Assembly: GCA_040954595.2 (NCBI GenBank)
Contig: CM082584.2
Location: forward strand, 8,060,001 to 8,124,000
Length of the DNA: 64,000 bases
Direction of reading: 5' to 3'
Origin: Balanoglossus misakiensis
Lineage: Eukaryota; Hemichordata
The notes below the pieces were generated by a model that had not been told where the DNA came from, did no database searches, and saw nothing but the letters and a program-made list of their open reading frames with translations. Shown piece after piece: positions 25,153 through 36,300 of the stretch (positions are counted from its first letter, which is position 1; every line of letters starts with the position of its first letter). A program made the translations under genes and the position numbers.

Positions 25153-25873
25153 TGTCACGGAATTGCTAGGTCAACGCCGCACACAAGACTCATATCTCAA
25201 GAAATGCGACTTTTCCCTGATTCTCAGACTGAGACACCCCATAGCAAGCGCAACTGTCAATTTTCCACGATTGGGGCGGAGCTTAGCCGCACACAAGATT
25301 CCTATCTCAAGAAATGCGACTTTTTCCTGATTCTCAGACTGAGACACCCCATACGAAGAGCAACTGTCAATTTTCCACGATTGGGGGCGGGGCTTGTGTC
25401 ACGTGGGCTTATTGCTTGTATATATAGTGACTCCCGTCGACATCCAAAGGCAGACGAGACATGGCGGTTGAACTGTAAGGACCGTGCTCTTGGTTGCGGT
25501 GATCTGAATTCGCACTTTACCTCTATATTTCTTATATTTTCGTTCAAACCCTTCTCCACGTTTGTGGGAACACTTTGTCTGTAACCTCTGAGAGTTTTAG
25601 TTGTCTACGGATCGTAATTCCGAGGTTTTTCTTGGTATTTGTGTGAGCGCAACGCTCAGGTCGGTCGGTCGGTCTTTTCAGCACGTCTCTTAGCGCACGT
25701 TCTGCCGTGCGCAAGGTCAATCGAACCAGGGCTTGTAACGGACCGGTCTACGCCGTCAAGGCTCGATCGTGCTACGTTTACGCTACCGTTTAGTTGGCTG
25801 TTTGGTCCAAGGTTCGTCATTCACTAAGGCTTGACAATTTTGGGGACCTCAGTCCGACATAATTTCCGTTACA
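25153..25873 (+). mobile_element. LTR-like element, copy 1 (721 bp)
   Basis: It begins TGTCACGG and ends CCGTTACA, a short near-perfect inverted terminus of the LTR TG...CA type, and is flanked by GTAT on both sides (25149-25152, 25874-25877). Inside are two tandem copies of a unit of about 112 bp (from 25179) and a TATATATAG TATA-like box near 25420. No internal retroviral-type genes adjoin it, so it looks like a solo LTR. Orientation is set by the TATA. Confidence 0.65.
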
Positions 25874-25894
25874 GTATGCTCGTTACAATGATAT

Positions 25895-26070
25895 CAGAAA
25901 ATCAAATTATTACATGCACTAGGCCGATATTAATCATGAGATAATAAGATATCCAGAAATATCGTTCATTCTGTGAAACTACATTGGCATTTTTTTTACA
26001 AATTGCTTGTTTTTTTATATTAGAATCGCATCGAAAATATAACGTATTGAAAAAAAAAACATTCAATGAA
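25895..26070. repeat. repeat S, copy 2
   Basis: Second copy of the segment at 24953-25128, lying between the LTR-like copy 1 and the 3' end of the next M28 gene. Only a few substitutions and homopolymer length changes separate the two. Confidence 0.8.
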
Positions 26071-26367
26071 GATTCATCCGGTACGTTAAGTTCCTACTTC
26101 GACGCGGAAAAAATTAGAGATAAACTGACGTTCTCAACGTTTTAGTTTCATTACATTTTTCTGCGTATCTAGGGAGCCCATTCTGATACAAAATGACACG
26201 TTGCTCGTTAGGTTTTCTGTTTTGTGTTATGATGAAACCTGCTAACCAGGTATAGTCCTGTTAAATATGTCTTGATATTGATGTTAAGTTGCCAGACCGT
26301 AGATATCATTGATACTGGTGAGAACGACGACGCGGGTATATCTTGATACAGTTGTACTACACTTCCT

Positions 26368-29300
26368 CTAGAGCCTGCAGCCGGTCGCCAGTGCCACCAA
26401 CAGCAACGCTTCTGACAACATCAGATATGTGTACTGTACTGTAGCACCCCCTGTTAACCAAAATGCAACACGTTTATAATACCGTGATCATGTCGCCATA
26501 CAATCTAATCAATCAATCAATCAATCAATCAACAGGTGGATGGATGGACGGATTATTCATAAATGTACATTACCTGATAGACACGTATCACTAGGGTTGT
26601 CAATTCCAAATTCCTTTAAAACGTTCACCACGCTGCGTGTTGTTTTGGCCAGAAACAACATATTTTCGTCGGTAATAGTGCTCAGGTCGTCACAGTCTCG
26701 ATGATAGCATTGTGCCATATTACCTCGAAAGTTGGCTGTAACAATGCAAAGAGGCCAATTGAAAACATTCATACATTCAGACCATGAGCTCGAATGGTAA
26801 TTGCTGATAAAAGGGAGAAATTTCGAAAACCAAAGAAATATACGAGACTTTGCTGTTGTTGGCAAGTGATACCATTGTTTCACCTGACCGCGTTATTATC
26901 CTTTTTTAACCTTACCCGTGTCTGTTAAAAATATCGCCTTCAATGAATCCGGCTCGTGGCGCCAAAACGATGTATGATCGCTTCTGAAGAAATCCCCGTA
27001 AAGCTGGTAATCTAGCTCAGTGGGTACACCTGTACGACAAATGAAATGACGCTGGTCAGAGGCTAGAATGGTGTAATGGATAGTTATATAAATGATTTTG
27101 CCTATCGTGCCTAGGGACGGACACAGAGAGACAGAGACAGAGACAGACAGAGACGGAGAGAGAGAAAGAGACAGAGAGAGCAGTGAACGTCATATCCAAC
27201 AAAGGGATCAAATGTTGGAAGACGTCCATGTTCAATTGAAAAAAATCTGCCAACGTAACTCTTAAATAGTATTGTCACGGAATTGCTAGGTCAACGCCGC
27301 ACACAAGACTCATATCTCAAGAAATGCGACTTTTTCCTGATTCTCAGACTGTGACACCCCATAGCAAGAGCAACTGTCAATTTTCCACGATTGGGGCGGA
27401 GCTTGGCCGCACACAAGACTCCTATCTCAAGAAATGCGACTTTTTCCTGATTCTCAGACTGAGACACCCCATAGCAAGAGCAACTGTCAATTTTCCACGA
27501 TTGGGGGCGGAGCTTGTATCACGTGGGCTTATTGCTTGTATATATAGTGACTCCCGTCGACATCCAAAGGCAGACGAGACATGGCGGTTGAACTGTAAGG
27601 ACCGTGCTCTTGGTTGCGGTGATCTGAATTCGCACTTTACCTCTATATTTCTTATATTTTCGTTCAAACCCTTCTCCACGTTTGTGGGAACACTTTGTCT
27701 GTAACCTCTGAGAGTTTTAGTTGTCTACGGATCGTAATTCCGAGGTTTTTCTTGGTATTTGTGTGAGCGCAACGCTCAGGTCGGTCGGTCGGTCTTTTCA
27801 GCACGTCTCTTAGCGCACGTTCTGCCGTGCACAAGGTCAATCGAACCAGGGCTTGTAACGGACCGGTCTACGCCGTCTAGGCTCGATCGTGCTACGTTTA
27901 CGCTACCGTTTAGTTGGCTGTACGGTCCAAGGTTCGTCATTCACTAAGGCTTGACAATTTTTGGGATCTCAGTCCGACATAATTTCCGTTACAGTGGGCT
28001 CGTTACAATGATATCAGAAAATAAAATGCACGAAGCGTCTACAATTGTTTGTATCGGCGGTGAACAAGTTTCACTCCAACTCAATAACAAGTAGGCATTA
28101 CATATCGACACTTGCCAGAAAATGGAAGCGCGACAGTCTCATCCAGGTAGACGTCATGGCTGAGTTCGTTCCACTGGTCACTGAAGCCAGACATCAGTTC
28201 TGCGTCATCGGTCGCCCGGCCAACCACTGTGACAAAATCGCCTGAAAAGTTCCGCGCTGCGATACGCTGGTACTGTTCTGGAAACACCTGTGGAAGAGAC
28301 GTCACCGTACAATATATATTCGACACGTATAGTAAATGAATTTTATAATTGGCACGGCTTTGTGTAATAGATTGCCTTCTATGCATTCACTGGTACTGTA
28401 AGTGTGGCACTTGACAGTAACATCAGTCTACTACCTTCGTGGTTGGCCAACAGATCATTTACATGTACATGTATATCTGTGGATTTTCTGCCGATGTAAC
28501 CCTTTTCCTGAAATCGGGATGACGTCACAGTCTGTGATCTCCACTTATAGTTTCACCCGAGTGTACAGGTCAATAGCCTAATTCCAGTGAGCCGCCTCAA
28601 GATTAAGATGTACTTACCAGTTCAAACCCAGCCGGTAGCGTTTGTGCATGATCTGTGGCATTGAAGTTCATGAGGGTTTCCAAGACAACGGCGCCCTGGA
28701 AGGTGCTGTTTGTGGCGTCATCGTTGGCCAGGAAAGGCACCAACCATTCACTTACGAAGTGATCGCTTCCGATTAATCCATGACCAGCTATAATACACAA
28801 TAGATATGCGCTTTTTAAAAAGTGTTTCTTCTTTTCAATTACATAAAAAACATGTACTGGTATGCGTCCAAACATCTATACGCGTTTGTCATGTATACCA
28901 ACCTGCTGGCTGAAATTCTTCCAGGTCGAAGGCCACGAACACGATAGTATTTGTGAGACGACATGTCTCCTTCGTCACTAGTCGGATGGTTTCTAGGAAC
29001 ACTGCCATGCCGGAGCCGTTGTCGTCAACTCCGGGTGTCGATGTGACGGTGTCGAAGTGCGACCCCAAGACCAGAACCTTGTCGTCGGCTGCTCCGCGCA
29101 TCTTCCCCGGAAGCACGCCGATCACGTTTGTGCCTTCGTACTGCGAATCCATGTAAAAATCATCAGCTGAAGCGTGGCATTAATATCGATTCCTACGATG
29201 AAAGCTAATGCGTAAATTAATACAGTTGTAACTACATATAATAAGTAAGTGTGGCTTTATGTTACGAAGCTTACCGCATTATTTTCCCCAGTAAACGGCA

Positions 29301-30282
29301 TTGATTCAACTTGTAGTCCATATCCTTCTAGGTCTTCCTTGATTAAATTAACTGTGTTGTCTTTGTTTGTTGGGTTGACTAAGTGATTGCGATTTTCGGA
29401 GAAACGTTCTTCCAAAATGGTACGAAGGCCAGTTGCTATGGCATCCAAGTTCTCCGCGGCCGCGTTCACGTGGCAACTATAAACTGGTGGTATGCACATA
29501 AAAAATGGCGCTCTCAACGAAATATTTATATTTTTTTACCGTGAGATTTGTTATCTTTTTATGTGATCTTTATGATGCATCGTAATCTCTGGGATTGTTT
29601 ACCTTCGAACCGTTATACAGGTACCGGTAATAAACAAATAAATACTTGCATGTATCTTAGCACTCGAATAACTATGTGCATCATGATGGCACAAGTTTTC
29701 GCGAGTGCCTGGCCACCCACGGAACACTTGTGATTGACATTACGGATTTTCCATCATAACAGTGGTTAAATACTGCACAGGTGACCGCATACCTTTAAAT
29801 TTCGTCTTAATTTGTTTGTTGAACTGACTACTGCAAGGCACGGCTGTGTCACTTCTAAAAATACCGAGGGGATCTAAACACTGTTGATGTTTGCGATTGC
29901 TTAATAAATCAGGCAGTTTACAACATTCCGATATGCACCTTGTCACAGACTTCCAGATAAGCATGTTATGTTAATGCATGCACGTACGTATACATGCGCA
30001 TATACAGACTAAACTCAATCATGCTGTGAGCTGTTGCAAGACTTTCTTTCATAGAGGAAAGCCATGAATCAGTCCATCTGTCTTTTTTGTGTAAAACACC
30101 AACTTGCAAGAGACCAAATAAAAAGTCGTCAATCTATCTCTAAGCAATAAAAGATATGTGTATAGGCTCACTCGACTTCAAAAATAAAACTAACAGTGTT
30201 GGTTAACTTTGTTCAGGATGTACTTACAAAGAAACAGCATCCCCGCACAAATCACGGTGTGGCGAGATTTCGAGAACATCAT
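26368..30282 (-). CDS. secreted M28 zinc peptidase, single domain
   Basis: Exons: 30228-30282 (signal peptide), 29275-29483, 28903-29140, 28618-28787, 28116-28287, 26916-27029, 26574-26735, 26368-26450. The total of 1203 nt gives 400 residues. The M28 metallopeptidase fold removes N-terminal residues or cleaves peptides outside the cell, using two zinc ions. Ligand and catalytic residues: His116 and Asp118 (GSHFDT), Asp127/Asp128 (DDNGSG), Glu162/Glu163 (DLEE), a Glu in VVLETLMNF where the double-domain gene has Asp, and the late His in CYHRDCDD. The last exon is a hydrophobic tail (MLSEALLLVALATGCRL), consistent with GPI or membrane anchoring. The intron after 28116 has a GC donor (GCAAGT) and holds an LTR-like insertion. 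Exon phases equal those of its neighbours. Two ATGs in tandem start the frame. Confidence 0.87.
26505..26533. repeat. (AATC)n microsatellite
   Basis: About seven AATC units, within the last intron of the single-domain M28 gene. Confidence 0.85.
27119..27180. repeat. (GACAGA)n purine-rich simple repeat
   Basis: An imperfect GACAGAGA array inside an M28 intron. Confidence 0.75.
27273..27993 (+). mobile_element. LTR-like element, copy 2 (721 bp)
   Basis: Almost identical to 25153-25873, with the same TGTCACGG and CCGTTACA ends, the same internal tandem duplication and the same TATA-like box. Homology extends beyond the termini on both sides (left AAAAAAATCTGCC, right GCTCGTTACAATGATATCAG). This copy therefore probably arose by segmental duplication, and its flanks (GTAT, GTGG) are not a clean target duplication. 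It lies in the GC-AG intron of the M28 gene. Confidence 0.65.
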
Positions 30283-31509
30283 GGTGGCGATCGACGAGTG
30301 GGTTTCTTGCGGTACGCGCTGTAAGATCCACCACGACCATTGACAGTCAGGATAGGCGTGAGTAGTGTTTGGAGTCCCGTTTGCCAAACAAGCTCTTGGG
30401 TCAATTTATTTTGGCTGAGATAGGGGACCGAAAAAGGGTGATTTCTAAATACGACTGCAAAGGAGTAAATGATGGGTCATGTGTAGGCTTAATAGAAAGT
30501 CGGTAAAGTAAGAAAGACGATGTTTTTGTTTAAACATAAAATTAAAACACATAATCTGCAAAAGTGTCTGGGTCAATTGCAATGTGAATGAAACGACTCG
30601 CAGGGTCTATGCCCCCCAGTCACCTCTTTTCCACCTGTTTTGGAAGAGTCCAACGGTCTTTGTACAGATTGGCCATTCAGGAACCACCTCCATCACCGAG
30701 AAGTGGTGATTTTATTATGGAAACAAGCAGATAAACACCATGTTGCTTCTCTATTCAAAACGCCTTCCTACACACTATAATAAAATAAGGAATTGAAGCG
30801 CACGTTTGGATGACTATCGTTTTTCTGGAAATACTTCCCCGGGGCGTGTGCTACTTTAACTGACTCTGAGTTTCAAAGTAAAGATAAAGTTTGAAATTTT
30901 GTGGAAGTTCTCCTTCAGTCCCCACATTGTGGTTTCCATCGACTTTCGGCATAGTTAGAGTTTGGTCGTCGCGACGAAGCCTGATCCATCGCTTGCTGTA
31001 ACTTTGGGCAACCTGTACTTAATTCATAACCTTTAGCTTGCAATTGGGCAATCAATCATAATTATCATTTTCTCGTTGGCCATATACCAGTCACCTTTAC
31101 ATTTATATGATAGCTGTTTGTTGGTATTAACACTACACGTATATCGCCACTAACCTGACAGACTTATTTTAAGAGTTTAAATTTTACCAAAGAGTGTTTC
31201 TTACTTGTTTGAAGTATGGCAGATTACCATTTATTATAATTTCAATATATTGGTTGACAGTCAAACTTACGCGGTCATATAATATGTAACAGGTTTGACC
31301 TGGGTGGGAGCGCAGCAAGCTATGTATATATTCACATTGTTGTCAACACTCCACTTTCGACATGCATGCTTCGTCAACTATCTCTTGGTCAACTGAAGGA
31401 TTTGCAACACTTTGCCAAAGACGTTCCTTTTCTCTGGTAGCGTCAGATTATCTTGATTATCAGTCCATTGGGTGTTTTGGTACGGTATTCAAAATCTTCA
31501 CTCTTCACT
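30283..31509. other. intergenic DNA between M28 gene and insulin-like gene
   Basis: No coding exon seen. An AATAAA on the minus strand near 31229-31234 may end the insulin-like transcript. Confidence 0.4.
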
Positions 31510-31944
31510 CTAGCATATGGTCAGCCGAAAAAAGAACTTAGAGCAACCGTGGACGCAACATAAAGTGAAGACAGAATCCTCAAGTCTAACTTCAGCCCCG
31601 AAATCAAGATCTTGGTGATTTTCAACGCTTTCCATGTAGATGGCGAGAAGCGCCACGATTTCGAGGCGCAGGGCCAGAGCCGAATATTCCGCCTTGGAGT
31701 CGCTGTACGGATCCTCCTTGCAGACTTCCTTGAAGGTCTTCAGAAGATCGGCGCCGCACCGCTTTTCCCGGTGCTCGCTTCCAGGCTCTCCCGCGTCGCC
31801 CGGCGTCGGTGGTTCTTCGGGAACGGCCTGCGTTGCCGGGTCGGCGATGATGAAACTCCGGGAGAGGCGAGGCCCGACGGCTACGGAAATTATTATTAAC
31901 TCGAGTAGAATTACCGACTTGGTTCTCATGGTAGTAGGCGTCAT
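31510..31944 (-). CDS. insulin/relaxin-like peptide precursor
   Basis: A 144-residue secreted precursor in one coding exon. A hydrophobic signal (about 1-30, with an alternative ATG at residue 6) and an acidic Pro-rich propeptide lead to a KR site (61-62). The B-chain-like segment is CGADLLKTFKEVC (Cys63-Cys75, the standard 11-residue spacing). After a connecting region, the A-chain-like end has CCVHGC (Cys129, Cys130, Cys134) and a final Cys144 as the last residue. CCxHGC resembles relaxin-like gonad-stimulating peptides of echinoderms. Oddities: 9 rather than 8 residues between the last two Cys, no dibasic site before the A chain (only Arg120), and no intron in the connecting peptide. The role would be as a circulating hormone acting on a receptor kinase or a leucine-rich-repeat GPCR; this is inference. 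Upstream 5' exon and TATA are visible. Confidence 0.65.
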   Translation of the reverse strand: MTPTTMRTKSVILLELIIISVAVGPRLSRSFIIADPATQAVPEEPPTPGDAGEPGSEHREKRCGADLLKTFKEVCKEDPYSDSKAEYSALALRLEIVALLAIYMESVENHQDLDFGAEVRLEDSVFTLCCVHGCSKFFFRLTIC

Positions 31945-32134
31945 CTCTATTTCTAAGAATACAATTCGTGGCGGAAAAAAAATAAAATGAAAAACGTCCT
32001 ACATGCGACAGTATATGTGTAGCTGTGTGACGTTTGACAAAATACATAATGTGAGCGCGAATATATAAAAATATTGATAGAAAATCACTCAAGGCTTGGA
32101 CTGAATATACATGTAAACTAAAATCCGTACATAC

Positions 32135-32180
32135 CCGTTTCCAATCGAGTTAATTGCCGGCGCTCTCCAAGACTCCTTCC
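32135..32180 (-). other. putative 5'-UTR exon of the insulin-like gene
   Basis: A donor AAACGG|GTATGT at the 32135 edge pairs with an acceptor ATTCTTAG just above the ATG (exon resumes at 31952). The upstream end is guessed from the TATA distance. Confidence 0.45.
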
Positions 32181-32204
32181 CACAATAAGGAGCTAACAGT
32201 TCAA

Positions 32205-32215
32205 CTTTAAATATA
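32205..32215 (-). promoter_or_regulatory. TATA-like box of the insulin-like gene
   Basis: TATATTTAAAG on the minus strand, about 30 bp before the presumed start of the non-coding exon. Confidence 0.45.
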
Positions 32216-32239
32216 TGTCTTTTCTTCAGTTATCCACGT

Positions 32240-33381
32240 GACTCCAATCGGACAGAACGTCCGTCACATCTGAGATAGCCGGTATGCGTGTCGAGAGAGA
32301 CCTATAAACTTTTCATGGGGTACGAGGCTATCTACGACACGTCACGGCGCACCTGTGCTGACGCTTCTGTCCATTTTGAATCAAAGATAGTCTTGTCACA
32401 TAAAATACATCTTAGTTGCTACCGGAAGCCTGATACACGTTCTTGAGATTAAATTTCTTTCTGTCGAATTGTATTACACGCGGTTATCTGTGATCGTCAA
32501 CCAGGAAGGTTTCATCTATATTTATAGCAACTACAGAAATTATGTATATCATAATACTGAAGATAGCTTGTTTAGCACAGAACATGTTATCGTCACACGA
32601 AATGGGAAAGTTGAAAGTTGTTAAAAGACCATCTCTTTGTCTCTGTCTCTCCGTCTGTCTTTCTGTCTGTCTGTGTGTCTCTTTACGCCTCCCCTACCCT
32701 CTCTTTCTCTAGATGATATATTTGACGATCGACGATATTGTAAATTATCATTTTTTATTTCTTTAAAATGCGTGCTACACCTTGTCTCAGTGCTTTGTAA
32801 AAAAGAAAGAAATACCACAAATCACAAGCAATCTCTATCTAGGCAAGTTTCCGAATCCATTATATTAATATCAAACGCAAATTATTTCCACAGCATTGAG
32901 GCAGTAACTTAGAACCACAATTATATGGAGGTGATAGATGGAATACTTCCATCACAACAAGAGGCTAGCATTATCGCACTGTTCCAGCAATAGATGATTA
33001 TGATTTAGAATAACGCGGTCATCAAATGTTCGCATGAAGAAAAGGATTGTGTTGATGACAGGACAGCTCAATGTCTATTTAAAAATAATTACAAAAATTT
33101 AATTGTCTCCACTTACGTTTTATAACAACTGCGATTGGGGCGGATCTACGACCTCACAAGCGACTCGAAAAAGCGACGTCCTGAGAAATAATAACTCGCC
33201 ACAAAGCCAGAAAAAAAAGATGTGTTTCCGTCATAATTGAAAGATCATCACGTGTTTTACTTGGTAAAAATTAATTACTTCGATTCGGAGACACACGGAT
33301 GGTGTCACAGCGTCAGTCTGTGAATAAATGCTACACACTCAAATCTTGATGAAAATGTCAGTGTTCAGTGGCGCTAGCTCC
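32240..33381. other. intergenic DNA, no gene seen
   Basis: It contains a TCTG/TCTC simple repeat near 32634-32710 and otherwise unremarkable AT-rich sequence. Confidence 0.4.
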
Positions 33382-36300
33382 TCAGCGTGGGGAGATGATC
33401 AGGTCGCAGAAGACACCGATAATGGCGGCGATCATCGCAATCGACAGCGGTCCGTGGGGATGGATGACGCTGGCGGCACCTATGGTTGTAAAAAATTGTT
33501 TAGAGAGTATGTTACGTAGGAGAAGTTTGCTGTTGTTTTGTGACCAGGTGTGTTTTCGCTTACTTTCGTAATTTGAATATTTGCGTGACGACCAGGTGTG
33601 GTGCATTCATTATTTTCCCCCATACAATAAGCCCGCACGTTGTGTTGCGGCGTAGCTGCTAATTTGGAGTTGCCCGTGTGAGCTGTTCCGTTCATCGCCG
33701 GCTTGGAAGCTGTGCCGTATTTCCTGTTGCACTGGTCTGGAAACCGCGCCCAGAAGCCGCGCTACCGGATACCGGGAACGCAACGTACGAGCTTTAAACT
33801 TCACAAACGAAAACCATTTACATCCCCACGTCGTTAAGAGGTCTAGCTGCTAATAGCAATACCTACCCACAGAGCAATCTGTCATGTTTTCCATTCCCAG
33901 ATCAACCAACGTGCTCACAGCGGCCTTGGTTGTCCTCGCGAGAAAGAGTAAGTGGTCATTGGTAATCATTCCGTTGTTGTCGCAGGCATTGTGGTAACAA
34001 TCTGTCATCGGCAAGCGAAAGTTAGCTGCCAAAGAAACAAAAGAAGGCAAGTTGAAAACGACATTCGTACATTATTTTCGTGCGCTGATGCAGTTTCAAA
34101 TTCTCCCTTTCAATGATCATTCATTTTCATACTTCACGCAGTGTCTGTGTTTAATGAACTTACCCGTATCCGTGATGAAGAGCGCGGGTAGATAGGGTGG
34201 TCCTTTCTCCCAAAACCTGATGTGGTCACTTCTGAAGAATTCCCCGTATATCCACCGCTGCACGTCAGTAGGAACTCCTGAATTGCAGAACGAAATTCGG
34301 GTGACAGAGTCAGCGGACTTTTGAAGGGACAGTGTCGCCAAGTGTGAACATTACTCTGGTAATTTTAGTTCCTTTTGAGAGATTATGTATGTCGTGCTGC
34401 ACACTGAAACGTGTTCACTGACCAGTCGTCACCACTCGTCCATTATATGGAAGTTATAATTAAATACTTCTATTATAATTACGATTAAATCCTTAAGGGT
34501 GTATTTAAAAGACAAACCTTCAATTGGCAGCACAAAAACCTCGGTGTACATGTCCTCTGCATCGATCTCCGCAAGGTGGGAGGCGAATTTTCCAGCAAAA
34601 GCAGCATCTGTCTGCCGCCCGATAACGGTCAGGAAATCACCACGGAGATTCCGTGAAGTCAGCCTTTGGCCAATTTCCGGAAAGGCCTGTGACGGTATTA
34701 AGAATGAGTGTTTGAAAGCAATTTTGTACTTTTAGGCACAATGGCATCAACAAGATCCGAGAGTCTTTTTGTTTTCAAGTATTCACAGAGAAGTTGCGAC
34801 TCCGTGTCTTTAAAGCCCAAAGAGCTGTCACATTTTTTTGCATTATTTTTATGCGTTAGGTTTCCAACTGTATGATTGGTCCATCTAATTAAGCTTACTG
34901 ATAGGTACATGTTACGCCTCTGTGTCAGACGAAATCATGGAAGGTTTTATCAACTTGCCGGGAACATTCGGCTCTGGGCTGTCCATTTTGTGGCCAGTCA
35001 ACGGAATCTAACACAACACAGTCGATTGAATCAACTTACTGCGACTAGTTCCTCGGGGAACTGTTGTGAATTGTCGATTTTGTTGTAGTTGAGAACCGTT
35101 TCCATCACCAGGGCTCCCTGGAACTGACTGCGGGTGGTTGTGTTGATTTTCAAAAACGGTTCCAGCCAGTCGTTCACGAAATGATAACTCCCAATACAGA
35201 TATCCCCGTTGTCAAATTCTGCAAGAGATTAGTGTAAAAGAGACATTCACTTATTGTCTGTCGTCAATGTGGATTTCGATATTTGACTTTATTCTTGTTT
35301 ATTTTAGCTATAGCTGATAGTGTCGTATTGCCGCAACCAAACCACCACAATCACCACAAAAACCACCACCATAACAACAATCATCAATACTAACAACAAC
35401 AACAAGACACCCTAGGTTGCTGAACAAACTAACCGTCTAAAATCTGATATTCTTCCAAGTCAAATGCCGCGAACAGCATCGTATTCAGTGGTGCACAACT
35501 CCCTTGTGTCACCATGGCAGCAGCTTCCAACATGACAGCCACGCCCGACCCGTTGTCATCCACGCCAGGTGTGGAGTTCGTCGTGTCGTAGTGCGCCCCC
35601 AAGAGGACAACCTTGTCATCAGTTGTTCCTATCCGCTGTCCCGGAAGTACACCAACGATGTTAAGTCCATCGTACTGAAAGGCATGTCAACATGTCTCCA
35701 TTGAGTAATATACATGTAGGTTTAAGTGCAACTACACTAAGTGTAGTGCAATACACTCAATCTGTACCGAACTTGCTGAAAACGGGTCTTTCTGAATGCA
35801 GCATTTGATTTTCGAATTGTGTACATGTATATCCGGCCACATAATTTTTAAAGGTGGTCTTAGATAAATCCAGGGACTCTCCCTTCCGTTAAAATTAACA
35901 AGAAGACCGTCAATGGTTGTCTGATCGTCTCAGATATGCACGACATACACAACCAAAAGCAACCAACAACAAGTAAATCGTTTGAACATGTTAAATTTAT
36001 TTTGCAAGAGATTAAACAATGTAATCTACTCACCGAATCATAAATACCAGAAAAGTGATTGAACTGGACATCCAAGTCGTAACTCCTCAACGTTTCAGTG
36101 ATGTAATTCCTGACGTTGTCTTTGTTGATCCCGTTGACGTCATGGTGTCTGTTCTGATTCAAGTGGGTCTCGAGACGTTCACGTAGCCGACTGCTAATCT
36201 CGGGCAGGTGGCGATCGTTGGTTTCGGTTACCGTAGCAACGCCCGAGGCTTGGAACAGTAGTACGACTGTAAGCAATCAGAACATTTTACCAAATAATGG

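Noticed and set aside
25153-27993. The two LTR-like copies as ends of one complete retrotransposon
   Set aside because: The interval between them holds peptidase exons and no gag/pol-like frames, and homology continues past both ends.
31622-32092. 156-codon alternative frame over the insulin-like gene
   Set aside because: It is a shifted reading of the same GC-rich exon; it lacks a signal peptide and the cysteine pattern.
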